DNA from: Sungkyunkwania multivorans
GTDB taxonomy: Bacteria > Bacteroidota > Bacteroidia > Flavobacteriales > Flavobacteriaceae
Direction of reading: 5' to 3'
DNA length: 64,000 nucleotides
Assembly (NCBI RefSeq): GCF_042675645.1
Contig: NZ_JBHTJH010000004.1
Coordinates: 992,001 to 1,056,000, forward strand
This document shows positions 17,944 to 28,100 of the stretch, in pieces (within the stretch, counting starts at the first letter, position 1; each line of letters starts with the position of its first letter). Made by a program: the position numbers and the translations under genes. The notes below the pieces were generated by a model. The model ran no database searches. It was not told where the DNA came from and saw only the letters and a list, made by a program, of their open reading frames with translations.

Positions 17944-18927
17944 ATGAGCATTTTAAAGCTTGCCGTCGGCATTGACATTGGTGGCACCAAAACAAAGGTT
18001 GGCCTAGTGAATGAACAAGGCGAAAGTCTAGTAAGGACCTTTTTCCGGACAAAAGAATATCCAGATATCGATGATTTTATAGCCCGAATCATCGAAGCCA
18101 TTGGCGAGCTAAAGATACAACTTGGTCAAGAATCCAAATTGATAGGTATCGGTATTGGCGCCCCCAACGCTTCTAGCAAAAAAGGCACTATAGAGAATGC
18201 GGCCAATTTGCTTTGGAAGGGGAGTGTGCCGCTGGTGGAAAAACTAAGAGCACAAATCGACCTCCCAATAAAGATCATGAACGATGCGAGCGCCGCCGCC
18301 TTGGGAGAAATGCTGTTTGGAAATGCCAAAGGGATGAAAGACTTTTTGGTCATCACGCTGGGCACAGGTTTGGGGTCTGGGATCGTGGCCAATGGCCAAC
18401 TCATCGAAGGACATCTCGGTTTTGCCGGAGAATTGGGCCATTTTGATCTGACCGTCGGTGATGGCAGATTTACGGGCTTGGGCGTAGCTGGAGGATTGGA
18501 GGCCTACGTTTCCGCTACCGGACTAAAACGCACCATCATGTATCTGTTAAGTAAATACATGGATGACAGTGTATTCAGAAACATCGCTTACAACGACCTT
18601 CACGGCGAAGACATCACAGCCGCAGCCGAGAATGGTGACCCCATTGCTATCAAAGCCTTTGAATATACCGGACGGATCCTTGGGTATGCGCTTGCTAACT
18701 TTGCGGTGTTCACACAGCCCGAAGCCATCTTTTTATTGGGCGGGTTGACGGGAAGCGGTAAATGGCTGTTCGAGCCAGCCAACAAGTATATGGAAAAACA
18801 TCTATTGGAGATCTACCGCGGTAAGATAAAACTGATGCGCTCTGGAATGCATGGTAAGAATGCTGCGATCGCTGGTGCGGCTTCGCTGATATGGGTTGAT
18901 CAGAAAGCACATGATGATCGTGAATAA
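17944..18927 (+). CDS. ROK family sugar kinase lacking zinc-site cysteines
   Basis: A 327-residue ROK (repressor, ORF, kinase) protein. The phosphate-binding loop GIDIGGTKTK is at 9-18, the catalytic base is Asp114 in IMNDASAAALGE, the second ATP loop is LGTGLGSG at 139-146, and GELGHF holds the usual first zinc ligand His166. In the usual CxCGxxGCxE motif the three cysteines are replaced: residues 175-188 read R-F-T-G-L-G-V-A-G-G-L-E-A-Y. It is therefore predicted to phosphorylate glucose or another hexose without bound zinc. There is no helix-turn-helix domain, so it is a kinase rather than a repressor. Likely co-transcribed with pcm. Confidence 0.85.
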   Translation: MSILKLAVGIDIGGTKTKVGLVNEQGESLVRTFFRTKEYPDIDDFIARIIEAIGELKIQLGQESKLIGIGIGAPNASSKKGTIENAANLLWKGSVPLVEKLRAQIDLPIKIMNDASAAALGEMLFGNAKGMKDFLVITLGTGLGSGIVANGQLIEGHLGFAGELGHFDLTVGDGRFTGLGVAGGLEAYVSATGLKRTIMYLLSKYMDDSVFRNIAYNDLHGEDITAAAENGDPIAIKAFEYTGRILGYALANFAVFTQPEAIFLLGGLTGSGKWLFEPANKYMEKHLLEIYRGKIKLMRSGMHGKNAAIAGAASLIWVDQKAHDDRE

Positions 18928-19080
18928 TAAACTTATCCAAATCATCATTGAGGTCCTGAGGCCTCATAGAAAAGTAATCTTTTTTAATAGAAATTCTCTT
19001 CAGACAGATTGCTTCAAGGCTTCCAGCTGTTCGTAATGACCAATGGGATAAGTTTCGTAGGGTTAAAGATCATTCGTGAA

Positions 19081-19824
19081 TTACTTTATCACCTCTTCTA
19101 AAACATCCCATACATTATCAGCAACAATCTTCTGCCCTTCGGCCGTGGGATGGATACCATCGGCCTGATTGAGTGCTGCCACCCCGCCAACATCTTCTAA
19201 GAGAAAGGGAATAAGTTTCAAATTATTTTTTTCGGCAAGTTCGGGAAATATACTTTTAAACTCTTTGGTATATTCTGGCCCCATATTTGGAGGAAGCTGC
19301 ATCCCGGCCAAGATGATGGTGGTCTTAGGATTTTTCTCTCGTACCGCATCGATGATCGCCTGTAAGTTCTGTCGTGTCTCGCCCAAAGGAATTCCCCTTA
19401 ATCCATCGTTGGCACCTAATTCTAACAAAAAGACGTCAACTTCTTGATTGAGTACCCAATCGATACGGCTTCTGCCACCAGCGGTGGTTTCTCCGCTTAA
19501 TCCCGAATTGATGACCGTGTAGTTCAATCCTAAAGAATCGATCCTCGACTGGAGTATGGCAGGATAGGCTTCGTTGATGTCGTCCAACCCATATCCGGCG
19601 GTCAAACTATCACCAAAACACAGCATGATCTTTGTGTCAGTATCCTCATTGGCAGTACTTTTCTTTTCGGTATTTTCTTTGGTCTCAATCGCTTCTTTTT
19701 TAGAGGTGGTTTCCCCACAAGAAAGCAATAAAGGCAAGATCAAAAAATAACAAAACTTTAAGGAAATCCGTCTGTAGCAACTGAATAAATCTGAAATCAT
19801 TTGCTTATTTTTCATTTTTCGCAT
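19081..19824 (-). CDS. tesA: GDSL-type arylesterase/lysophospholipase lipoprotein
   Basis: A 247-residue SGNH hydrolase. Block I is CFGDSLTAGYG with nucleophile Ser73, block II has the oxyanion Gly in SGLSGETTAGG, block III is LELGANDGLRG, and block V is QADGIHPTAEG with the Asp-x-x-His pair. E. coli TesA is a periplasmic thioesterase, protease and lysophospholipase. Here an SPII signal (FLILPLLLSCGE) followed by a Lys/Glu/Thr linker anchors it as a lipoprotein. It is divergent from the ybbA-ybbP type transporter, the same arrangement as in E. coli. Start codons at 19824, 19815 and 19800 are possible; 19815 has the best-spaced AAAGGA. Confidence 0.88.
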   Translation of the reverse strand: MRKMKNKQMISDLFSCYRRISLKFCYFLILPLLLSCGETTSKKEAIETKENTEKKSTANEDTDTKIMLCFGDSLTAGYGLDDINEAYPAILQSRIDSLGLNYTVINSGLSGETTAGGRSRIDWVLNQEVDVFLLELGANDGLRGIPLGETRQNLQAIIDAVREKNPKTTIILAGMQLPPNMGPEYTKEFKSIFPELAEKNNLKLIPFLLEDVGGVAALNQADGIHPTAEGQKIVADNVWDVLEEVIK

Positions 19825-19850
19825 TTCCTTTTAAATTAATTGAAGACAAC

Positions 19851-20540
19851 ATGTCAAAGATATTAAAGATCCATGAGTTGGAGAAAACTTACAGCAGCGG
19901 TTCTAAAAAGCTAACTGTCTTACACGATATCTCATTTGAAGTGGAAAAAGGAGCCACCTTTTCTATCGTTGGTCCTTCTGGAAGCGGTAAGACCACCTTA
20001 CTTGGACTTTGCGCAGGATTGGATGATCCAGACGCTGGTGTCGTAGAACTCTGCGGTCAAAACTTACAAGTGCTAGATGAGGACCAACGGGCGCAATTGC
20101 GAAATAAGGAGGTAGGCTTCATCTTTCAGGATTTTCAGTTACTACCAACCTTGACCGCCTTAGAAAATGTCATCGTACCTCTGGAATTACAAGGAGCGAA
20201 AGATGCGACCAAGATAGGCACAGAGCTGTTGAAGAAGGTCGGACTGGCAGATCGTTTTCACCATTATCCCTCACAACTTTCAGGTGGGGAACAACAACGC
20301 GTTGCCTTGGCCAGGGCCTTTTCAAATACACCTTCTATCTTGTTTGCCGATGAGCCCACTGGCAACTTGGATGAGGAGACCGGTGAAAAAGTGATACAGC
20401 TCTTGTTTGAATTAAACAAGGAGGCGGGTACCACTTTGGTGATCATCACTCACGATCTAGAGCTTGCCAATAGAACACAGCAGATCCTCAGATTAAAAGG
20501 CGGAAAGATCATGTCTAACGAGCCAACACTGTCGCATTGA
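19851..20540 (+). CDS. ybbA: ABC transporter ATP-binding protein, YbbA type
   Basis: A 229-residue ATPase of the LolD/MacB-like class. Walker A GPSGSGKT is at 41-48, the Q-loop is VGFIFQDFQLLPTLTALENV, the signature is LSGGEQQRVALARA, Walker B is ILFADEPTGNLD, and the switch histidine is in VIITHD. It powers a large MacB/FtsX-like permease encoded by the next gene, whose TTG start overlaps its TGA. In E. coli YbbA-YbbP lies next to tesA, as here. It is thought to extract lipids or lipophilic substrates from the inner membrane; substrate is not known. Only 26 bases separate it from tesA, so the promoters must overlap. Confidence 0.9.
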   Translation: MSKILKIHELEKTYSSGSKKLTVLHDISFEVEKGATFSIVGPSGSGKTTLLGLCAGLDDPDAGVVELCGQNLQVLDEDQRAQLRNKEVGFIFQDFQLLPTLTALENVIVPLELQGAKDATKIGTELLKKVGLADRFHHYPSQLSGGEQQRVALARAFSNTPSILFADEPTGNLDEETGEKVIQLLFELNKEAGTTLVIITHDLELANRTQQILRLKGGKIMSNEPTLSH

Positions 20541-23083
20541 ACATAGATACATCAAATTCAAAGGTCAGCAGCCTGTGGCTGTTTAAAATGACATGGCGTG
20601 ATGGCAAAGCTAGCATTTCCCGACTATTGCTGTTTATGGCATCGATCATTATTGGTATTGCAGCAGTAGTTTCGATTCAGTTATTCAGTAAGAACTTAGA
20701 ACAGAATATCGAACGTCAATCAAAAGCACTGACCGGTGCTGATTTTATCATTGACAGCCGACAGCTTCCCAATGAAAGGGTGCAAGGCATTATCGATTCG
20801 TTAGGAGCAGACGCCTTTGAGGTAAATTTTTCGTCCATGGCGGCCTTCCCAAAAAATGGCGGCACTAAGCTCGTACAAGTACGAGGCATGGAAGGAGACT
20901 TCCCATTTTATGGAACACTGGAAACCGAACCTGCTTCTGCCGCTACCACCTATCAACGAGAAGGAAGTGCTTTGGTAGATGCTACTTTGATGTTACAATA
21001 CGATATACAAGCGGGAGACTCCATCAAGTTGGGATTGCTAACGCTACCCATTGCTGGTGCGATCAATTCGATTCCAGGTTCTTCAGCAATTTCCACTTCG
21101 GTGGCACCGACCGTACTTCTTCCTTTCCGATTTATCGAGCAGACCCAACTTTTACAGCTAGGGAGCAGAAAAGAATACCAATACTTCTTCGTAGCCTCGC
21201 CTGATATGGACCTCGATCAACTCGACAAAACATTGGATCCTATCTTGGATGCCGAGAATGCAGACCTTGACACGCACAACAGTACCAGCCGACGCATAGG
21301 GCGTAGTTATGAAAATCTTGGTAAATTTTTGAACCTCGCGGCTTTTATTGCGTTATTACTTGGCTGTATAGGAATTGCCAGCTCCGTTCATATTTATATC
21401 AAGGAGAAATTGGCTGATGTAGCAGTTTTAAAATGTTTGGGCGCTTCTAGAAGGCAGACCTTCATGATCTATCTTATACAAATTGCGGCCATGGGTCTTT
21501 TTGGAGGGATTTTGGGAACCATGATTGGAATTGGACTACAGCAAGTATTTCCACTCCTCTTACAAGAATTTCTCCCTTTTGAGATTGAGATAGCCGTTTC
21601 GCCTCAACCCATCATCATGGGGTTGTTATTAGGTGTTTTGATGTCGGTGCTATTTGCATTGCTGCCCTTGCTCGGTACTTGGTATGTATCACCTCTGGAA
21701 GTACTGAGGGTTTCGGAAGAAAGCCCGGTAAAGTCCAAGAAAGCACGGTCTTTTACCTTTACAGCCATCCTGCTCTTTATCTTCTTATTTTCCTTTTGGA
21801 TCTTAAAGGATTTACTATTTGCCTTGGCCTTTGTCCTCGGAATTGTAATCACCTTTGCCATACTGGCTGGTGTTTCAGCGCTTTTTATAAAAGGAATACG
21901 AAAGTATTTCCCAGCATCATGGGGATTTACGGCGCGCACTAGTTTGTTGAATCTCTTTCGTCCGAACAATCAGACCATGGTGCTCATTCTAGCTATAGGT
22001 TTAGGGACCTTTCTGATCAGTACTTTATATTTCACCAAGGATATTCTGCTGGCAAAGACCGCTTTGAAGAATGGCGCTAACGATGCCAATATGATTCTAT
22101 TGGATGTGCAGCCAGAGCAGCAGGAGGCCGTAGCAGCTAGCATCACACCCACGGGTCTTGATGTCATAGATAATCTTTCGATCGTCACCATGCGGGTACA
22201 TAGCATCAATGGACAATTGGCCAATGAGATTCGCAAAGATACCAGCTCTACAATCAATGAATGGGTATTGAATCATGAGTTTCGAACCACCTTCCGCGAT
22301 TCGCTGATCGCTTCCGAAGAAATTTTAGAGGGAAATTGGGTGAAGGAGATCACGCCTGGAGAACCAGTGAAGATCTCTATCTCGGAAAATCTTGCTGAAA
22401 ATGCCAAGCTAAAGGTAGGTGACACCCTTGTTTTTAACGTGCAAGGTGTGTTGATGGAAACCACTATTGGAAGCATCAGAAAAGTAGATTGGGCACGTAT
22501 GCAAATGAATTTTATGGTCGTTTTTCCAAAAGGTGTATTGGAAAAGGCACCCCAATTTCATGTACTAACCACCTACGCTCCGGATGATTCCAGTTCAGCG
22601 GCCTTGCAACGCGATCTTATACGTAAATTCCCCAATGTCACGGTCATTGACCTGCGACAGATCTATACGGTCATCGAAGACATTCTGGATAAGATCTCTT
22701 GGGTCGTGAATTTTATGGCCTTTTTCAGCATCATCACTGGACTTATCGTGCTTATCGGATCGGTGCGCACCAGCAAATACCAACGAATCAGAGAAAGTGT
22801 TTTGCTACGTACGTTAGGAGCCAAGAGCAAGCAAATCCTTCGTATCACCGCACTTGAATATTTATTTTTAGGCATCCTGGGAAGTTTGGCTGGGATCCTA
22901 TTATCACTGGTCAGTAGTCAATTATTGGCAACCTTGCTCTTCAAGGAGCCATTTGTGCCTTCTGTAATTCCATTCCTTCTGTTTTTGCCTGGAATTATCA
23001 TTTTGGTCATGGCCATTGGGTTGAGCAATATCAAAAGTGTCCTGCAAAGTCCGCCTTTGGAAGTATTGAGAAAAGTAGGGTAG
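20537..23083 (+). CDS. ybbP: ABC transporter permease, YbbP type
   Basis: An 848-residue type VII ABC permease. One membrane helix near 33-50 precedes a large periplasmic domain, then two FtsX core domains (about 265-400 and 715-845), with two further helices near 410-450 and another domain in between; ten helices overall, the YbbP layout rather than the four-helix MacB. FtsX repeats show KEKLADVAVLKCLGASRRQ and RESVLLRTLGAKSKQ. The start is a TTG overlapping the ybbA stop (TTGA); a later ATG at 20588 would cut into the conserved WLFKMTWRDGKASISRLLLF amphipathic start. Confidence 0.88.
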   Translation: MNIDTSNSKVSSLWLFKMTWRDGKASISRLLLFMASIIIGIAAVVSIQLFSKNLEQNIERQSKALTGADFIIDSRQLPNERVQGIIDSLGADAFEVNFSSMAAFPKNGGTKLVQVRGMEGDFPFYGTLETEPASAATTYQREGSALVDATLMLQYDIQAGDSIKLGLLTLPIAGAINSIPGSSAISTSVAPTVLLPFRFIEQTQLLQLGSRKEYQYFFVASPDMDLDQLDKTLDPILDAENADLDTHNSTSRRIGRSYENLGKFLNLAAFIALLLGCIGIASSVHIYIKEKLADVAVLKCLGASRRQTFMIYLIQIAAMGLFGGILGTMIGIGLQQVFPLLLQEFLPFEIEIAVSPQPIIMGLLLGVLMSVLFALLPLLGTWYVSPLEVLRVSEESPVKSKKARSFTFTAILLFIFLFSFWILKDLLFALAFVLGIVITFAILAGVSALFIKGIRKYFPASWGFTARTSLLNLFRPNNQTMVLILAIGLGTFLISTLYFTKDILLAKTALKNGANDANMILLDVQPEQQEAVAASITPTGLDVIDNLSIVTMRVHSINGQLANEIRKDTSSTINEWVLNHEFRTTFRDSLIASEEILEGNWVKEITPGEPVKISISENLAENAKLKVGDTLVFNVQGVLMETTIGSIRKVDWARMQMNFMVVFPKGVLEKAPQFHVLTTYAPDDSSSAALQRDLIRKFPNVTVIDLRQIYTVIEDILDKISWVVNFMAFFSIITGLIVLIGSVRTSKYQRIRESVLLRTLGAKSKQILRITALEYLFLGILGSLAGILLSLVSSQLLATLLFKEPFVPSVIPFLLFLPGIIILVMAIGLSNIKSVLQSPPLEVLRKVG

Positions 23084-23122
23084 TACGCTTTAGTTGGTGA
23101 TGAATATGAGTATAATATAATT

Positions 23123-23226
23123 GTCATCGCGAGATACTCTGAGAAAGGATGGACCATGCGATTTGTCTGCTGCTAACTCAAGATGCAACGGATTGCTTCG
23201 CTCCAGTGAATTCCGCTCGCAATGAC
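23123..23226. repeat. intergenic element with GTCATYGCGAG / CTCGCAATGAC ends
   Basis: GTCATCGCGAG at 23123-23133 and CTCGCAATGAC at 23216-23226 form inverted termini (one mismatch) around about 80 bases that include GGATTGCTTCGCTCC, which is also typical of dispersed intergenic repeats in many bacteria. It lies in the 268-base gap after ybbP and has no coding capacity. It is probably a palindromic dispersed repeat or miniature element, and only one copy is in the window. Confidence 0.55.
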
Positions 23227-23351
23227 CTACGATCAGCTTATTCAGAATTCTCAATCAGTTACTGACTTTCCTCATTTCACAGTTCGATTTTCAGTTGTTT
23301 ATTTGATAAGGTCCCTTTGACATGCGGTACACAATAGAAAAATACAGTATC

Positions 23352-23744
23352 ATGGAAACAACACATCCAAACATCGAAGTATTACAGAAATTTGACCCTA
23401 CCAATATTGCTTCGGCGGTTAATATTTTGGCTGAAGATGCAATTTTCCATTACATCAACCCAAACCTACCACATCTAGAAGGCGATTATGTGGGCCTAAA
23501 AGGTTTTCAGACGTTCTTCAAAACGATTGGTGCTATTTCTAAGGGTACTTTTAAAGTCAATCCAATAACCGCATATCCTATAGGTGAGGAATTGGTCGTT
23601 GTACATAGCAGAAACGACATCGTCTTGGAGGACAAGCAAATGGAGGTCGATGTGGTCGTCGTATGGCGCATTGTCGATGGTAAGATTCGTGAGGTTTGGG
23701 ATATTCCATCTACTCATCATGTGAATATTCGGCCTGTTGTTTGA
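23352..23744 (+). CDS. NTF2-like (SnoaL/DUF4440-type) protein
   Basis: A 130-residue alpha+beta-barrel protein of the nuclear transport factor 2 superfamily. Features are the early helix plus AEDAIFHYINPNLPHLEGDYVGLKGFQTFFKTI, where the cavity-lining F-H-Y and G-D-Y residues sit, and the end strands ELVVVHSRNDIV and VDVVVVWRIVDGKIREVWDIP. Such proteins bind or isomerise small hydrophobic ligands, or are simple dimerisation folds; the ligand is unknown. ATG 23352 is used because the ten residues from the upstream in-frame start at 23322 are outside the fold. No signal peptide. Confidence 0.75.
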   Translation: METTHPNIEVLQKFDPTNIASAVNILAEDAIFHYINPNLPHLEGDYVGLKGFQTFFKTIGAISKGTFKVNPITAYPIGEELVVVHSRNDIVLEDKQMEVDVVVVWRIVDGKIREVWDIPSTHHVNIRPVV

Positions 23745-23838
23745 TTTTTATATTGATGAGATGAAAGCAAAGAGAAGATATAATTTTTTGCTTTACGTGT
23801 GCTTCTTTTAGACTTTACTTTTATCGTATTTTTATCAT

Positions 23839-25119
23839 ATGAAAAAGGAAGACTACAAGATACACATCATTGGTGCTGGAATAAGTGGCCTTGTCGCTGC
23901 GATTGAATTAGAAAAGGCTGGCTTTAGACCCATAATTATAGAGGCTACCGGTGAGGTGGGAGGACGTGTTAAGACCGACCAAGTAAAAGGTTATCAGTTG
24001 GATCATGGTTTTCAAGTATTGTTGGATGCATACCCAAAGGCGAAGCAATATCTTGATCTCGAGTTGCTTGCGTTGCAACAGCTTCGTCCAGGTGCTTTGA
24101 TCTTTAAGAATGGAAGGTCGCAACAGATCGGTGACCCCCTTAGAGATCCTTCTTTTTTGTGGAGCACATTGACATCGAACGTAGGGTCGCTAGCCGATAA
24201 ATGGAAGATATTCAAACTCAACATCGCACTGAAGAAAAAGTCGTTAGAAAGTATCTTTGAAGAACCCGAAAAGACCACGCTACACTATTTGAAAGACTTT
24301 GGATTCAGTGATCGTATCATCACAAATTTTTTCAAGCCCTTTTTTACTGGAATTTTTTTAGAGCCAGACCTGCAAACTTCGAGCAGGATGTTCTGTTTTG
24401 TATATAAAATGTTCGGTGAGGGTCATGCCACCTTGCCAAAAGCCGGTATTGGCGCTGTTGCACATCAACTTTCTAAGAAATTAAGTAATACCACATTTAG
24501 ATTCAATACAAAAGTGAAAGCTGTGACAAGCAACGCCCTTACCCTTGACGATGGGACCGAACTAGAAAGCAACGCCACGATCATTGCGACAGATCCCTCA
24601 TCGATGATATCCAATTTACGAAATCAGGAAATTTCTTGGAAGTCATGTGATACGTTGTATTTTGAAGTACCAAAACGTACAATAACCACACCATTGATCG
24701 GATTGGTAGCCGATAAAGAGGCCTTGATCAACAATATCTTTTATCATGATAGTATTGAAACCTTACAGCAAGGTGACAATGCACTGCTCTCAGTAACGGT
24801 AGTAAAATCGCATCAGCTAAATGAAACCGATCTGATACGACGTGTGCAAGATGATCTAAAGGATTTTTGTGGCATTGCGCACACTGTCTTTTTAAAACAT
24901 TATTTTATCCCTCAGGCACTTCCTGATATCGATGCGTTGCGATATGATCTTTCACCAACAGAGAGCCTATTGAACGAACGCATCTTTCTCGCGGGAGATC
25001 AATTGCTCAATGGCTCTCTCAATGCTGCCATGTCTTCGGGAGAGGCAGCTGCAAAAGGATTACTTCATATGCTAGAAGGCGGTGTCGATCCAGAACATCT
25101 GGTAAGTGACTCGCTTTAA
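23839..25119 (+). CDS. FAD-dependent amine oxidase/desaturase-like protein
   Basis: A 426-residue flavoprotein. The N-terminal dinucleotide motif IIGAGISGLVAAIELEKAG and the GGRVKTDQVKGYQLDHGFQVL segment are the standard FAD-binding signature of the amine oxidase/protoporphyrinogen oxidase/phytoene desaturase superfamily. The C-terminal FLAGDQLLNGSLNAAMSSGEAAAKGLL completes the FAD site. No signal peptide is present. The central substrate region (about 130-330) gives no hint of the substrate; members act on amines, porphyrinogens or carotenoids. It is single, between an NTF2-like gene and the convergent T9SS protein. Confidence 0.82.
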   Translation: MKKEDYKIHIIGAGISGLVAAIELEKAGFRPIIIEATGEVGGRVKTDQVKGYQLDHGFQVLLDAYPKAKQYLDLELLALQQLRPGALIFKNGRSQQIGDPLRDPSFLWSTLTSNVGSLADKWKIFKLNIALKKKSLESIFEEPEKTTLHYLKDFGFSDRIITNFFKPFFTGIFLEPDLQTSSRMFCFVYKMFGEGHATLPKAGIGAVAHQLSKKLSNTTFRFNTKVKAVTSNALTLDDGTELESNATIIATDPSSMISNLRNQEISWKSCDTLYFEVPKRTITTPLIGLVADKEALINNIFYHDSIETLQQGDNALLSVTVVKSHQLNETDLIRRVQDDLKDFCGIAHTVFLKHYFIPQALPDIDALRYDLSPTESLLNERIFLAGDQLLNGSLNAAMSSGEAAAKGLLHMLEGGVDPEHLVSDSL

Positions 25120-25174
25120 GTGGCAGGTTTAAATCGCTATTGTCAATTAAAATATGACATAATTATTTTTGTAC

Positions 25175-28100
25175 CTACTTTCTAACTAGTATCTTTTTGG
25201 TGAATTGCATCGTGTCTGTGGAAATTTTCACAAAATATAAACCAGTCGATAGCGAAGATAGGGGTAAGGTGGTAATACCATTACCTACACTCTTTTCGTA
25301 CACTTTCATTCCTTTAGTGTTGTATATGCTAATCACAGCAGATGGCAACTCTTTACTCAAGCTAACATACAAAGCTTCTTTTGCAGGATTTGGATAAAGA
25401 ATGATCTGTTTTTCTATCGCTGTCTGTGTGCCTATAATATCAAGCGTCGCTGAGACATTGATTTCCATGATCTTTTCGGATGAAATACCGCTATTATCAG
25501 TAGCGATGGCTTTCAAAATATGCGTCCCAGAAGTCAAGTTCATCAATGGTAAATCTTCATTGTTAGCATTTGTAGTACCCCATTCGTAAGGCGCTGCGTT
25601 TTCTTGACGCACCAGCGCATCATCAAAGTACAATTGCACGTTTGCGATGCCGTTATCGACAGCTGTTGCATTATTGCCAATAGCCTCTACAACCACGCCC
25701 AGATCGTCACCTTCCACTAATTGATTGCTTAATGGACTAATGAAGTTAACTATGGGTGATGGGTCGCAATTTTCATCTAAAACCACATCTGGCCCATGGA
25801 TATAGTCGATCCAGGTATGAACATTGGCAGTCGGATCAGGCGGAAAATCGAGACGTATCTTTCGTATGGTTTTATCCATCCAGTCCAAATTATTGTTCAT
25901 GTCAAAGACAAGCTCTTCAAATACATTGGGCTGCTGCGGAGTCACTGTAACCGAGCGCGCGGCAGCGAAGTTAGGTTGATCGGTGGTCGTCCAAAACAAC
26001 TGAAAAGAACCCACTGCCTGGGATCGAATACGCACTTTTAATTGTGGCACCTCTGATCCTTTAAAATTTAAGGCTCCTCGAACAATATATGGGTCACTCG
26101 AGTTATCTGCTCGAGTCAACCAAAAGGTCTCACTACTTGTGTTGCTCGCAATGATATTGAATCGCTCAAATGATTCGTCCGACCGATTGAACTCAAAGTT
26201 AAGGTCTCCTGCATCGTTGGGCATTCTACAATTCTGTACTTCTTCGGTATCGGAAAGTCCATCACCATCGGAGTCATCCAAGGCGGTTAATTCGTCACAT
26301 GGGGGCGTCACAGGGGTGAATGCGCCCATACCGTCCCATCGCAGGTCCAAAGTAGATCTTGAATTGCCATTGGCGCGCATTTTGATATATACATCGCCAT
26401 TACCATCAATAAAATAGGAATTGCTAGTTGCGGTTTCGACTGCACTGATCGAATTTAATTGGGTCAAATTATTTCCAGTTACTCTAAAATTAGCGAGCTT
26501 GCCCAAACCTTTATAGGAAGTCATAACCAGATCACCTTCTTCGCCACGATCCATGATAATGTGAATATGTCTACCAGAAGGCGGCTGTGTCAAATAATAA
26601 TTATAGGTGAATCCTTGGTTGACGATCACCCCATACTTGTAGGTTTGGTTATCATCACCAACATCCCACAGGCAAACTTCGGGCGTATTTGGTTTGGTCC
26701 TGGTGACGACTAGAGGGGCAGCGTCATCCATCAACTTATGAAGCCAGATGGTCGCAAAGAAATAATCGGATCTTGCTGCGTTGACCCAAGAACTGTGTTT
26801 GTACTCATGTCCGTCCGTATTAAATGGGACGTCGCGTACCAAGGTGGTATTTGCTTTCCCTAGCAAGCCACCATCATAATCCTTGAAGAATTGATTTAAT
26901 TTTTTGGGACGGGTATTGGGCGGAATGTTAACAAAACGAAACGGGAAAGGTGCTGCAAACCCTTTGGTCGATCCTCTAAAAGATGGATTCACGTTGGGTG
27001 TAGCTCCGCCACCTACAATCTGTTTGATCATATTTGAATTTGGTCGGTCCCAACCTTCAAAATGACAATCGATATGTCGGCCAGGGCCATCATAGAATCG
27101 GAAGAATTCGCGTTCCCCTTCAAAGACACCTAGATCGGTATCCACATTAAAAAGACTGTTCTGAATGGTTAAATTGGCCGCGAGCATGGTCACCGTTTTG
27201 TTGTCGCTAAAGGCACCATCTAAAAATACCACCTTAGATGAATCGCCGCCGTTCCCAAGGCCGCAGTAGATCGCCTGGTCATTGGCGTAGAACAATCCGT
27301 TGGTAATATACTGTTCGGTCTGAATGTCCCAACCCGCATTTGTTCTGATCGAGTGATCATCATTAAGCTGGTCGAACACATCAAAACCAGTCATGCAGCT
27401 GTGTGCAACGAAATTTTGAAAAAGTCCTAAGGGTTCCTTCCAGGGGATGATATTCTCAAAATATGGCATATTTCCCGATGGCGATAAGGGTCCATTGGTA
27501 GGAAATGCAAACCAAAAACCAGTGCCTTCTGTTCCTGCAGCAACATTATTTTCGAAATAGTTGTTCGGGTTGGTGATCCAAAAGGATGCCGGTGTTCTAT
27601 TCTGTGGTTGGTTCATCTCATTGTCTGAGGGTGTTAGCTCTTCCCCTTGCTGCGGACGTCTCGTGACAAATACGACGCTGTTCTTAACCGTATTATAGCG
27701 TTCTCCACCATCTTCAAAGAAGATCCCGTGTCCAATGTGATCGTATGCAAAAACACCGTCTAAGGTAATATAGTCGGTCCCATGTATGGTCACTGCTCTA
27801 TTGAATGATCTATGAATACTGCTATTTTTTAAATAGCTGCCCTGCGCAGCATCTTCATTGAGATGCCAGTGAAAAGGATATCTGCCCAATTTGGCCTTTT
27901 GCCCCATCTTGTAGAGCTCGACATTTTCGGCGTGAACAACAGAACCTTTCATAAACATCATATGTCCGCCAAATCCAGCTTCCTCCATGGCCGTATTCAT
28001 TTGCCCTTGAATTTTGATGGAGTGGGAGAGGATCCCAACTTCAGCGGCGATATTTACCTCCCAGGTCTTACCATCCGTTGGTCGTGTGTACGACTTGGAG

